Positions 46,613 to 56,825 of a stretch of DNA of 64,000 nucleotides are shown one piece after another; the first letter of the stretch is position 1, and the number at the start of each line of letters is the position of its first letter. The notes under the pieces were generated by a model. The model did not search any database. It saw only the letters and a list, made by a program, of their open reading frames with translations, and was not told the DNA's origin. This DNA is from Strongylocentrotus droebachiensis (taxonomy: Eukaryota; Echinodermata; Echinoidea; Camarodonta; Strongylocentrotidae): the NCBI GenBank assembly GCA_035222895.1, contig JAVYIG010002369.1, positions 186,001 to 250,000 on the forward strand, given 5' to 3'. The position numbers and the translations under genes were made by a program.

Positions 46613-47454
46613 ATGCTAAATATATTACTCATTGCGGATATAGTATCGAAAATAATATCGCTAGTGATATTCGTTTGTCTCGCAATGTGGTCAATAAGGA
46701 ATCTAAAAGATCACGACGTTTCGTATGCTACTGCAATACTTCGTCAGGTGATAAAAACTGTTGTAAGCAAGGGTATTTTATACTTTACGGGAGGACCGTA
46801 AAGCGGTCTAAAATTCGATCGATAATTGGAACAATAACGCCCAATGCCTATAGGTCGACGCACACGGTGATCGACCAATCATCAAGGCCGCTGGTTCGGC
46901 CGCTGGTTCGGCTGATGCACCAGGCCTATTGGCCGACGCATACGGTACTCGACCAATCAACGGGCCGCTGGCTCGGGCCGTCTGCTGAATGGAATCGACC
47001 GTTGTTGGCCGGCAGGACGGCGAGTGTCATGGCGGCGTATCATGAGTGTCATGGCGGCGATACGCCGCCATGACACTCGCCGTCCTGCCGGCCAACAACG
47101 GTCGATTCCATTCAGCAGACGGCCCGAGCCAGCGGCCCGTTGATTGGTCGAGTACCGTATGCGTCGGCCAATAGGCCTGGTGCATCAGCCGAACCAGCGG
47201 CCGAACCAGCGGCCTTGATGATTGGTCGATCACCGTGTGCGTCGACCTATAGGCATTGGGCGTTATTGTTCCAATTATCGATCGAATTTTAGACCGCTTT
47301 ACGGTCCTCCCGTAAAGTATAAAAGACCCTTGCTTACAACAGTTTTTATCACCTGACGAAGTATTGCAGTAGCATACGAAACGTCGTGATCTTTTAGATT
47401 CCTTATTGACCACATTGCGAGACAAACGAATATCACTAGCGATATTATTTTCGA
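46613..47454. mobile_element. near-perfect 396-bp-arm palindrome inserted in the LINE
   Basis: Left arm 46646-47041 and right arm 47059-47454 are inverted copies of equal length with, by eye, one substitution (near 46771 / 47328). A 17-bp loop lies between them, with 33 extra bases at the left. The 13-bp word AAATAATATCTTG flanks the insert (46600-46612 and 47455-47467). Each arm has GC-rich DNA with ACCAATCA boxes near the centre. Near its outer end each arm has CTGACGA, a stem-loop and GAAACGTCGTG. The identical 100-plus-codon frames in the arms have no known domain. Confidence 0.85.
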
Positions 47455-49076
47455 AAATAATATCTTGTTTCAACACCAGTATGGTTTCCGTAAAAAACAT
47501 AGCACTAAGTTATCTTTGATTAATCTTGCAAATACACTATTGAAATACTTTGATGAAGGTAGAACAACAGTTGGCATCTTTATTGACTTTCAAAAGGCAT
47601 TTGATACTATAAACCACAGCATTCTCCTCAAAAAAATGTCACACTATGGAATACGTGGGTTAGCCTTGCAATGGTTTGAAGATTATTTGTGTTAACGATC
47701 ACAGTTTATATAATATAACGAAAAAATGTCTTTGAAGTTGAATATAACATGTGGTGTCCCTCAAGGCCCCGTTCTTGGACCAACCTTATTTTTACTACAT
47801 ATAAATGACTTACCTAATTTCAGATTATTTGCTGATGACTCAAATCATTTTCATACATTTAATCCTAGACAAAAAGAAATTGATTTAGAAATTGTAAGTA
47901 AAAATTTAATGAAGGTGCAGGAATGGTGTAATACATATGAAGTGACAATTAACCTACAGAAAACAAACTATATGATTATGAAATCCAAAGGTAGATCAGT
48001 TGATAAAAAAAGGATCTGTGAGAATATCAAGATCAGATATTAAAGAGGTATCCGTTGCATCATTTGTAGGAATTGAAATTGATTGTCACCTTTCATGGAA
48101 AGAACATATTCAATCAATAAACAAATGCATAAGAAAGAAAGTAGGTATTCTGTTTAAACTGAGACATTTTGTTCCCAAGAATATACTTGTGTTTATATTA
48201 GGCTTTTATACAGCCTCACCTCTCTTATGGAGTAGAAGTATAGGGGAGTACTTACCAAAGTAATCTAAATTGTATATATTTCAGTTAAAAAATGGCAATG
48301 AGAGCAATTACATTCAGTCCACTTAAAACAGACTCCAAACCTCTTTTTCAAAGTATAAAAAATTTAAATATTTTTCAACTTCATGAACTTCTTGTATCAA
48401 CATTTATGTACGATTTGGTAAGAGGTGTTTTACCACACTCTTTAGTGGATTATTGTCAGATGATACAGCACAGATATGCAACTAGGAGAAAAGAAAGTGG
48501 CTTACTCTATCAACCAAAATGTAAGACAACGCAAGGGCAATTTTGTATTTCGTTTGTAGGAGCAAAGCTGTGAAATGATCTCCCAGATGAAATTAGATTA
48601 AAAATATCGACGTTCTCTTTTTTTAGGAGACATCTTTCCATCTACCTTCTAAGTAAATGACGTGGGCTCAATCCCATCCCCCTTCGTTTTTCCTTTTATT
48701 TTACTTGTCTTCCTTTTATATATGTATACACTTGCTTGTTAAAGATTTTAGCCGCCTTTAATAAGCTGTTACAGGATTTGTGCATGTACGCACATCTGTA
48801 TGATATTATTTTTACTAATTCATCCTTTTTCATTTTTACGAACACATTGATGATTTTATTTGTTCAAAGTTTTGTCTTGTTTCATTATAATGCTTCAACA
48901 CTTAAATTGTTTCTTTTTCTTCTTTTTTTATGTTAAAAGTTACATAATACTGTATTATTTTGTTGTATATATGTAAATACAAAACAAACAAGTTTTACAT
49001 TCATATTGTATTATTAAAAGAAAAAAATATTGCCAAAGAATGGAACTAGGCTCGACTAGCACTTGTGCTAACTTCT
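47455..49076 (+). pseudogene. LINE segment 3 (RT core, C terminus, 3' UTR)
   Basis: Frame 1 (47465-47695) has QYGFRKKHST, FIDFQKAFDTINH (RT motif A with the catalytic D) and HYGIRGLALQWFEDYL. Frame 2 (47726-48043) has GVPQGPVLGP (motif B), HINDLP and FADDS (motif C, FADD form) followed by WCNTYEVTINLQKT. Frames 3 and 4 (48000-48263, 48292-48573) have FVGIEIDCHLSWKEHI and RAITFSPLKTDSKPLF ... FCISFVGAKLW, the usual C-terminal region of the CR1/L2 group. Several frame changes and a stop after VGAKL show it is dead. The 3' UTR runs to about 49076. Confidence 0.88.
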
Positions 49077-49117
49077 AGTTCCCATTAACAACCCATAGGA
49101 AAGTGAAAAGTATGCAA

Positions 49118-49430
49118 CAGACCTGCCGCAGACCTGCCGCAGATCTGCCGCAGACTTTTAGTCTGCGGCAAAGAGTATGCCGAAGTATGCGGCAGAAAGA
49201 CATTTTGCTGCAGACTTGCCGCATACCAGTATGCCACAGGAACAGTCTGCGGCAGATCTGCGGCAGGATGAAACTTTGCTCCAGACTTGCCGCATACTAG
49301 TATGCCACAGGAACAGTCTGCGGCAGATCTGCGGCAGGATGAAACTTTGCTCCAGACTTCCCGCATACTAGTATGCCACAGGAACGGTCTGCGGCAGGTC
49401 TGCCACAGAAAAGTGGGAAATTATACAGTC
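49118..49430. repeat. CTGCCGCAGAC array, left
   Basis: Dense GCAGACCTGCCGCAGAT and TCTGCGGCAGATCTGCGGCA words. A unit of about 66 bp (ending ...ACTAGTATGCCACAGGAAC) is repeated at about 49245 and 49311 with very few differences. The core words are nearly self-complementary. Confidence 0.85.
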
Positions 49431-49699
49431 TGAAGCAAGGCTATAGGCGGCCATTTTGTAGGACATGCAGTACCATATGAGGTTGCAGGCTGAGCCCATG
49501 ATCTTGTAAATTCCTGTGTTAATTGTCTTTTTAGCTTCTGTCAAACCAAACAATTTGCTTCAAGCTCAACTGGTACCATAAGAAGAATTTATTACATAAG
49601 AGGAGACTGAGGAATTAACGGACTGTTTCAAACTTTTTTGTTGTGCCATATGTGATCTTATCTTCAGCCCCACTAACTCACTTTTTTGTTGTAACTACC

Positions 49700-50035
49700 C
49701 AAGACGAAAATCCAATTAAACCAATTGAACACCAATTGAATTTTCAATTGGTTTCAATTGGTCTCAATAGGTTTTAACAGGTTTCAATGGGACTTTAATA
49801 GGACTTCAATGGTGTCAATTGGTCCAGATTGTCCCTATTGGACCAATTGGGCCCATTGGCCCCATTGGCCTATGCCCCATTAGACTTTAATGGGACCCCA
49901 ATTGGCCTGAAGTTGGACTTCAATTGGTCCAATTGAAACCAATTGAAAACCTTTTAAAGTCTAATGGGGCAGATTGGTACAATTGAAATCCCATTAAAGT
50001 CTAATAGGGCCAATTGAAACCAATTGAAACCAATC
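49700..50035. repeat. CAATTG / CCAATTGAAA array
   Basis: Thirteen CAATTG palindromes fall in about 335 bases, most as ACCAATTGAAA or TTTCAATTGGT, with TCTAATGGGGC / GCCCCATTAGA and CCATTAAAGTCTAAT words. No fixed period was apparent. Confidence 0.85.
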
Positions 50036-50441
50036 ATCTCATGCATATTCATTATTACTTTACACGTGTGACAGAAAAATACATTTATCATGATTTGTTA
50101 AGCAAATTAAGACAATGCGCATCATTTTTGTGATTTCTATTTTCCTTTTGCCATTATTAACCAATAGATTTTTTTGCCTGATCATGTTACAATTACATTC
50201 ACGTTTTAGCAATAGATATTATTGATTATATGATTACTAACCAAGAAACAATATACATATTTAGTATATATATGTGTACGAGCATGTGTCACTTTGTATG
50301 TTACTCTTGAATACACTCAAATGATCTATGTGATGGAGTTAATACAATTGAGAATAGAATATACCTAATTGGTAATATCGATATTGCCAATATCGATTAT
50401 GAAGTATCAATCAGTTTATCACTGGTTCTTCTACATGCATA

Positions 50442-51393
50442 CACTGTAAAAAAAGAATTTGTTCATTGGTAATTTTTACGTATTTTTTCCATGTAGAATT
50501 TACTTAAAAACATTAGTTTTGCCACTTACGCACTAAATTTAAGTCTTGCTAACTCAAACTTTCAATTTAGTAGAACATACGTGGAATATTTAAGTAAAAT
50601 CAAATACATAAGAACTTTAAGTAATTTCAGCTTGTATTAATTTAGTAATTTTAACTCAAAATCAGAAATTATACGTATTACTCAAACAATTTATGTTGAT
50701 TTTTCCTATCTTTTTAAAGTAAGGACCGATGCAGTGCGTAATATAAATATTTACATAATTTATGAATATTCATTTAGACCAAATTAAACTCTTTTTTAAA
50801 TAAAACAATTCTTTTTTGTGGTTGAATGAAAATTTAAGGACTTTAAAACATTTACTAATTCATTTAACATGGCTAAGCAAAGACAAGACAATTTTTAATT
50901 GTTACCCAGTTCAAAACAAATCAAAACTTGATATTTCAGGAAATTGTCAACCAATTTTCCTTTTAAGATGCTACGATCAAGTATATATCAAATTTGGAGC
51001 CTTTCAATATGTGACGAATTGAAGCGTATGTAATAGTTTGTGATGGTGGTAGATATATATATACGGTTAGATCTTAAATAGAAGTAGTGTTAGTGATTAG
51101 TGATTAATCTTAAATAGAAGTAGTGAATGATTAGTGGATGTTACTTGTTAGATTAGATGGGTACCAAATCGTGCAATATGTAATCCTATCATAGCTTCTT
51201 TTTAATTATCTAAAATGATTACAATACTTAAATTATTTACGTTAATGTAACTCGATTTAACTGAGTCAAAATTTATTCAGCAAAATAAGTAAATTCTACT
51301 ACAGATGCTGTAGGTAATATTTACTTAATAAAAATAAGGCAATTCTTTTCCTCAATTTTATTGAGTTATTTCGACTATTATTTTTTTAAAGTG
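50442..51393. mobile_element. MITE, CACTGTAAAAAAA ends
   Basis: TA at 50440-50441 and 51394-51395. The ends CACTGTAAAAAAAGAAT and, from the right, CACTTTAAAAAAATAAT form an inverted repeat. The interior is AT-rich with repeated TTTACTTAAA / TTTAAGTAA words towards both ends. It is nested in the 2.7-kb element and has no coding capacity. Confidence 0.7.
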
Positions 51394-51424
51394 TACTTTA
51401 TTGCCACGTACTGGATATGAAAGA

Positions 51425-51795
51425 TTATGCGGCAGGTCTGCAGCAGGTCTATATGAGATATGAATATTCATGATGAAGAGTCTGTGGCAGGTCTGCAGCA
51501 ATACCGGCAGACCTGCTGCAGACTCTTCATCATACTGAAAGAGTATGCGGCAGGTCTGCAGCAATACCGGCAGACCTGCCGCAGACTCTTCATCATACTG
51601 AAAGAGTATGCGGCAAGTCTGCAGCAAGTCTGCGGCAGACCTGCCGCAGACTCTTCATCATACTGAAAGAGTATGCGGCAAGTCTGCGGCAAGTCTGCGG
51701 CAAAACTAATTTGCATGTGAAAAAGATGACTGCCTGCGGCAGGTCTGCTGCAGATCTGCGGCAAGTCTGCCGCAGGAGTAGGCGGCAGGCTCATT
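51425..51795. repeat. CTGCNGCAG array, right
   Basis: Units of about 66-70 bp contain GTATGCGGCAGGTCTGCAGC, AATACCGGCAGACCTGC and GACTCTTCATCATACTGAAA, repeated three times (51480-51670), then simpler TCTGCGGCAAG words. The open frames encode repeats of CRxL/AADLPQ-type residues on both strands and are by-products. Confidence 0.85.
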
Positions 51796-51825
51796 TCTTT
51801 CCTATGGGAACTTCACTTAAATATA

Positions 51826-52236
51826 CACACAAAGAAATATTTGGGTACATTTACTCAAATAGGCAAATAAACTTTGACACTATAGTGACACACTTAACTG
51901 AATGCATTAACTCATTATATTGAGATTAATAACGCACAGAAATGAGTTTTGTTAATTTGACATTATAGTGACATGGCAAATGAGTATTTTAAATAAGTGA
52001 GTTATTTAACCTAATGTTTTGAGTGAATCGCTCCAACTCAACAAGTGAGTAATGCTTCAATTACTCAGTCAGTCAGGTTATATCGCCGTTCTTACGGCTC
52101 TTTTTCTGCCGCTGGTCCTTCCCGGCCACGCCGGAGCTCTGGGGAGCGGTGCCGTCAGTGGTGCCGGTCACGGTAGCGTAAAAACCATGTATTTCCATGT
52201 CGAGAAAATCACCACCAAGTAAGATAATGCAAGGAT
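51826..52236 (-). mobile_element. truncated copy of the LINE insertion 1 repeat
   Basis: Reverse complement of 46115-46530, with matching words ATGTCACTATAATGTCAA, CCCGGCC and GAACGGC. It ends on the right at ACCACCAAGTAAGAT, equivalent to the middle of insertion 1. It carries a 41-codon equivalent of the 49-codon frame. Confidence 0.85.
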
Positions 52237-52733
52237 GGCGGAACGTCTTCCAAAATAGGGGGAGGTACCAACAAAAAGGGCACTTTCTGGAAAAAGGGGC
52301 ACCTACAAAGGAAAACATTAAACAAAAACATATACCGTTTTTTTACATTTGTATGTACCCCTACATCGTCAGGATTGTGATTACACTGCCAGTACCAGGG
52401 ATGATATCAATATTTGTTTCTTTCTTTACGTGGTACAAGATACTGCTTAAAGCAAACGCAGAGTACTGGTTTCAGTGGTAATGGAAACGTATTGACAAAA
52501 AAACTTGTAATTTATGGTCATAAAATATTGTTGGACTTTAAGATGTCAATTGTAATCAATAAGTTTCTATTACTTGGCCCATTTGGAATAATCCAGGTGT
52601 TAAAATAACCCTCATCTTACACCCTATTCGAGGCAGAAACCGTTGAATGACTTGTTTGAATCTTGTTACTGCCTTCCGCTCTCTCTCGGTTGAATGAAAA
52701 CCAACGGTGGTTTCCTTGCCGCAATTAGGGCGC
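52237..52733. other. unassigned sequence
   Basis: Contains AAAGGGGCAC-type words at about 52285-52305, which are related in reverse to the array at 58140-58560. Otherwise not recognised. Confidence 0.4.
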
Positions 52734-52736
52734 TTA

Positions 52737-53417
52737 ATGGCCCGGTCCCACTGGCCGATGGACACAAAACGTATGCATACAGGACACAGCGGACGAGCAA
52801 AATTTCGGGGGTGGCTCCATCCGTTTTCATCCGCTCCAGGAATGGACAAAATTTGCGAAAATTTGCGAAAACAGAACGGAAAATAACGGACGTGGGTAGT
52901 ATGTAGCGGGGATGTTAAACGGATGTTCATCGGAAGCCTAGCGGATGAAAGCGGATGGAAGTGGATGACAGCTTTGAATACTTTATATACGAGATGCATA
53001 CGCTTACATCCTTTCTATTTCCGTGCTACTAATGATGTATAGACGTTCCATGTACCTTATCTTTCCTCCCTCTTTCCGTTTTCAGCTGCAGCGGATGTGA
53101 GTTGCGAGGATACCCAGAGGATGCAGAGAGGATACAGCGGACGTTTAACGGATGATAACGGACATAGAACGTTTGTTGCTCGTATTTGTCGCGGATTTAC
53201 ATCGTACACGGCGGAAGTTCATCCGTTCTAAAAGTTTTGTGCAGCTCAAAACTTTTTGCGCGGATGAAATCACAGTGGACGGATGCTCGATGGATAGAGC
53301 GTATGAAACACGTATGCAATGAGTACACAACGGATTTATAGCGTTTTCCAACGGATGGCAAGATTTTTTTACGTTTTACATCCTCTTTGCATCCGTAAGT
53401 GCAGTGGGACCGGGCCT
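52737..53417. mobile_element. MITE with CGGATG-packed interior
   Basis: TTA (52734-52736), then ATGGCCCGGTCCCACTGG, and at the right CAGTGGGACCGGGCCT, then TTA (53418-53420). Inside, CGGATG or CATCCG occurs well over ten times, with CATCCG prevailing at the far edges and CGGATG in the middle. A TTA duplication with GGCCC-starting ends is compatible with PIF/Harbinger, but the assignment is tentative. Confidence 0.82.
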
Positions 53418-53703
53418 TTAGTAACGAAACGGAAGGCAAAGAGGACGGGAGAATTCACTCAACCGAGATCAAATAATGTATCCAGTTCGGATTCTGTCTA
53501 TTGAAATACTATTATTCTTATCAGGTGAACGAAATAATTTGTATTGAGGCACTTCACAAAGACTTATGCATTAAATTTGGTTACATTACGAAAATGACGG
53601 AAGGCAAAGACGAGGGTAACCGAGCAAAATAATCAATCTGCGCATGTGCGAACCAGAATTTTCTCCGTCTTGTTGATTTTCACGACCGTTCCCAGCCATA
53701 ATA

Positions 53704-54146
53704 GGGACTTTTAGAATGAGTGAACGAGAACACGACGAACGCCGACTGATCATGCGTGTCAACGTACTTAACTGCCCATGTTGGCTACAATTATAAATCT
53801 TTTAGATTGCACTCGACGATATGCATGCAGGAAGTAACACAATAAACATCACGGACAAAGAAAGAGGACATTCCTCATTCTACCCTCAACAAAAGAACAT
53901 CCCTTCACTGCTAATATGTAAATATGTGTAGAACAGGTGCATGTGACACCTGTTCTACACATTTCAGCATGTAAAGGCGCTTTATAAATGTCAATATGTA
54001 TGTATGTATTGCATGTACTAGATTTAGGAAAATCAAGGTTGACGCATTCTCGATCGCCGACTGAGACCACGTGACGAAGCCGCAGTGCCTTAAAATGACG
54101 TCACACGTTGCAGTCAAAGCTCTTGACGTGCATTTCTAAAAGTTCC
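53704..54146. mobile_element. MITE, GGGACTTTTAGA ends
   Basis: TA (53702-53703), then GGGACTTTTAGAATGAGTGA, and at the right CATTTCTAAAAGTTCC, then TA (54147-54148). It shares its ends with the 92-bp element at 20776. A short internal inverted repeat (TGTAGAACAGGTG / CACCTGTTCTACA) lies at 53927-53962. Confidence 0.8.
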
Positions 54147-54376
54147 TAATAGCGTTCGTTCCCTAAACTCGACGGAAAAGTTGTATCGCCGTACAATAGA
54201 CCATTTTCGTAATGTAACCAAATGTAATGCATAAGTCTTTGTGTACAATAGTGTCATATTTGTACAATACTCATTACCATCTTGAAGTTTGAAATAGGAT
54301 CAATTTATTATTTTTCAGTGCCATTATTTACACACAATGAATGAAAATTCAAGTTTGATGCAAATACATATACAGA

Positions 54377-54889
54377 TTAACCCTAATAAGGCCGGGCTAT
54401 TTGAAGTCTTACTACGGCCGGGGGGGGGGGGGGGCATTATGGCCCCCCCCCCCTAAGATCTCGGCCGTAAAACGGCCGATCTCCGCGAAAATGTGCACGC
54501 ATGTCAAGTGAAGTGTATAGAACAATATGATAATTTCAATTTTTTGAAAAAAATCCCTCATTTGCATATTTATGGTAATTTATGCAAATAACGTCATAAA
54601 ATCACATTTTTACCCATAAATCCTATATTATTCATATTTAAGCATTCTTTTTCACTACATATATTCATTAGACCATTTGGAACAATAATACGACAAAAAG
54701 GTCACGTGACCTTGTAACTATAGGTCCGATTTTTTTTTTTTTTTTTTTTTAAAGATGCGCAAGACTCTAAAGAAAAAAGTCAGCGAGCGGCGAGGCGCCA
54801 TCTATATGCGTTCTCGAACAATCAGAAAAATCGTGGAGGGGGGGCCATAATGGCCATAATGCCCCCCCCCCCGGCCTTATTAGGGTTAA
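54377..54889 (+). mobile_element. piggyBac-like non-autonomous element, copy 2
   Basis: TTAA lies at 54377-54380 and 54886-54889. The ends CCCTAATAAGGCCGGG and GGCCTTATTAGGG match each other perfectly but differ from the CCCTATTTAGCCC ends of copy 1. G tract, CATTATGG word and C tract lie next to both ends. The interior (AAGTGAAGTGTATAGAA, ATTTGCATATTTATGG, ATGCAAATAACGTCATAAAA) is clearly homologous to copy 1. About 270 bp of copy 1 are absent. Confidence 0.9.
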
Positions 54890-55009
54890 ACAATAAACTT
54901 AATCTGCTAAAATAAAAACAAGGATATAAACAAAATAACATTTCCACAATAAACATATGTACGTTTACATTCTCTTGTAATTGTAATTTATAAACAAATG
55001 TATGCATCT

Positions 55010-55672
55010 AGAAATACCTGGAAAATTTGTAGGAGAAAGAAACAAGCAGCCTGTTTTTTACAACAGAATTATGGCGTCTCTGTTGACGCCAGAAGTGCTG
55101 TAAAATTACATGGTGGTGTAAAAAATAAAACAAAATTGCTTCAAATACAAATACACAAAAAGGTACTTCCACACCAAAGCTGTAAACCAAATTAACAAAC
55201 ATTTGTATTTATACAATGTTTTTGTACAATTTTTTACATTCATGCTGTAATATTACATGGTGGGGTAAACAAATAAAACAAAATTGCTTCAAATACAAAT
55301 ACACAAAAAAGTACTTCCACCCCAAAGCTGTAAACCAAATTAACGAACATATGTGTTTAAACAACTTTTTTTGTACTATGTTTTTACATTCATTCTGGTG
55401 TAATTCTAATCAACATACAATTTGTAAAAGAAAATACACGAATTGTTTGTAGGAGAAAATAACAACCAATTTGTATTTTTACATCAAAATTTATGGCGAC
55501 TCTGCTGACAGCAGATTTGCTGTAAAATTACAGAGATCAACATACAATTTGTAAAAGAAAATAAAATTGTTTGTAGGAGAAAATAACAACCACTCTGTAT
55601 TTTTACATCAAAATTTATGGCGACTCTGCTGACAGCAGATTTGCTGTAAAATTACAGAGATTTTTTTAACAG
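55010..55672. repeat. compound tandem repeats (146 and 127 bp)
   Basis: A unit starting CTGTAAAATTACATGGTGG recurs at 55098 and 55244 (146 bp). A second unit starting ATCAACATACAATTTGTAAA recurs at about 55409 and 55536 (127 bp). A GACAGCAGATTTGCTGTAAA palindrome-rich module links both types (CTGTTGACGCCAGAAGTGCTG in the first). Probably an internally duplicated transposon ending near AACAGTC at 55672. Confidence 0.8.
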
Positions 55673-56744
55673 TCTATATCTGATTTCATTTTTAATACCA
55701 GGGTTTTCCAAAGTTATCACAGCAATGTGTGAATAAACAAACAGAATGCCAATATAGTAAGGTACAATGGCTACAGTTCGTTACTCATTCAATGAAGCAC
55801 GAAGATAAGCTTTACTTGTAAGTTTTGTGTATGTTTCATAGGACCAAGGTCTATAAAAATGTGTTTGTCTAAAGATTTCCAGGGTCCCAGAACTTAAAAT
55901 ACGTCCAGTCCATGGTTTCATTCTTTAGACTAAAGAGGGCGTGTGCTCTTATCTTCCAGTCGCCTTCATTGCGCTCTTTTGCGTACGATCGAGAGCAGCT
56001 TTGTAAAAACCAAAATGCAAATTTTCTCCTGAGTGTCTTTCAAAAACCAATCGCAATATTCAATATCTGGAAGAAGAAAAAATAAGCTGGTTTTTGGTTC
56101 AAGTTCAAGTTCACGTTCAATTTCTCCATTTCTATTTTTATCAAGAAAAGTTTAAATTATATACAGTCAATAAATGACAATACAATAAATAAATTACAAA
56201 CAACATTTTACAAAGTATACAAAAGTAATTAGACAACTGTTCATGGTATTCTTCTTTGCATAACAAAAGACATATTATTCGTAATTAAGTTTAAAAGAAT
56301 TGTAAGATAATCATATCATTACAATCTAAATCAAGAAGAAAAAGAAAAATGTGGCTGAATATTTATGTGTCGGGTGAAAATGGAGTTATCCACTAAAAAG
56401 CCTGGCTTGTAGAGTGTGCAAACCTCAACAAATAATGTAATAACAAATAAACAGAAGAATAACATATATTTATTTTAAAAAAGTGTTGTGTCTACGCAGA
56501 CTACTGAAGAGAACTATTAAGACGCAGTGTGGAAGCACATGGGTAGAATTGTGAACTACATGGACAAGGACAAGATTATACGAAATAAAAGGGTAGAGTA
56601 AGTATGGACCGCATGACTGAAGGACAATGTATATAATAACAAGGGAAACGCTCTCGGCGGTCTCGCCTGCATTACGCAATTCGAGGTGATGAAAAATTGA
56701 GGTTGGGACATTATCTATAGGCAGAGTAGCCCATTAGCAGCCCC
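55673..56744. other. unassigned AT-rich sequence
   Basis: No gene or repeat boundary supported. Confidence 0.45.
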
Positions 56745-56751
56745 CCCCCCC

Positions 56752-56784
<33 letters not shown>
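56745..56784. repeat. C tract followed by A tract
   Basis: About 12 C then more than 30 A residues. Confidence 0.9.
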
Positions 56785-56787
<3 letters not shown>

Positions 56788-56825
56788 TCTGAATATGATC
56801 AGCATTTTGAAGTGTATATTGACTA

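Larger units (their letters stand above)
49077..51812. mobile_element. 2.7-kb element of palindromic short-word arrays
   Basis: The left edge carries AGTTCCCAT and CCCATAGGAAAGTGA (49077-49106). The right edge reverse-complements to AGTTCCCATAGGAAAG (51797-51812), so the left end contains an 11-bp internal repeat of the inverted terminus. Inside are two arrays of CTGC(C/A)GCAG words (49118-49430 and 51425-51795), a CAATTG-rich array (49700-50035) and a nested TA-flanked MITE (50442-51393). It has no coding capacity. It begins where the LINE 3' UTR ends. Confidence 0.65.
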
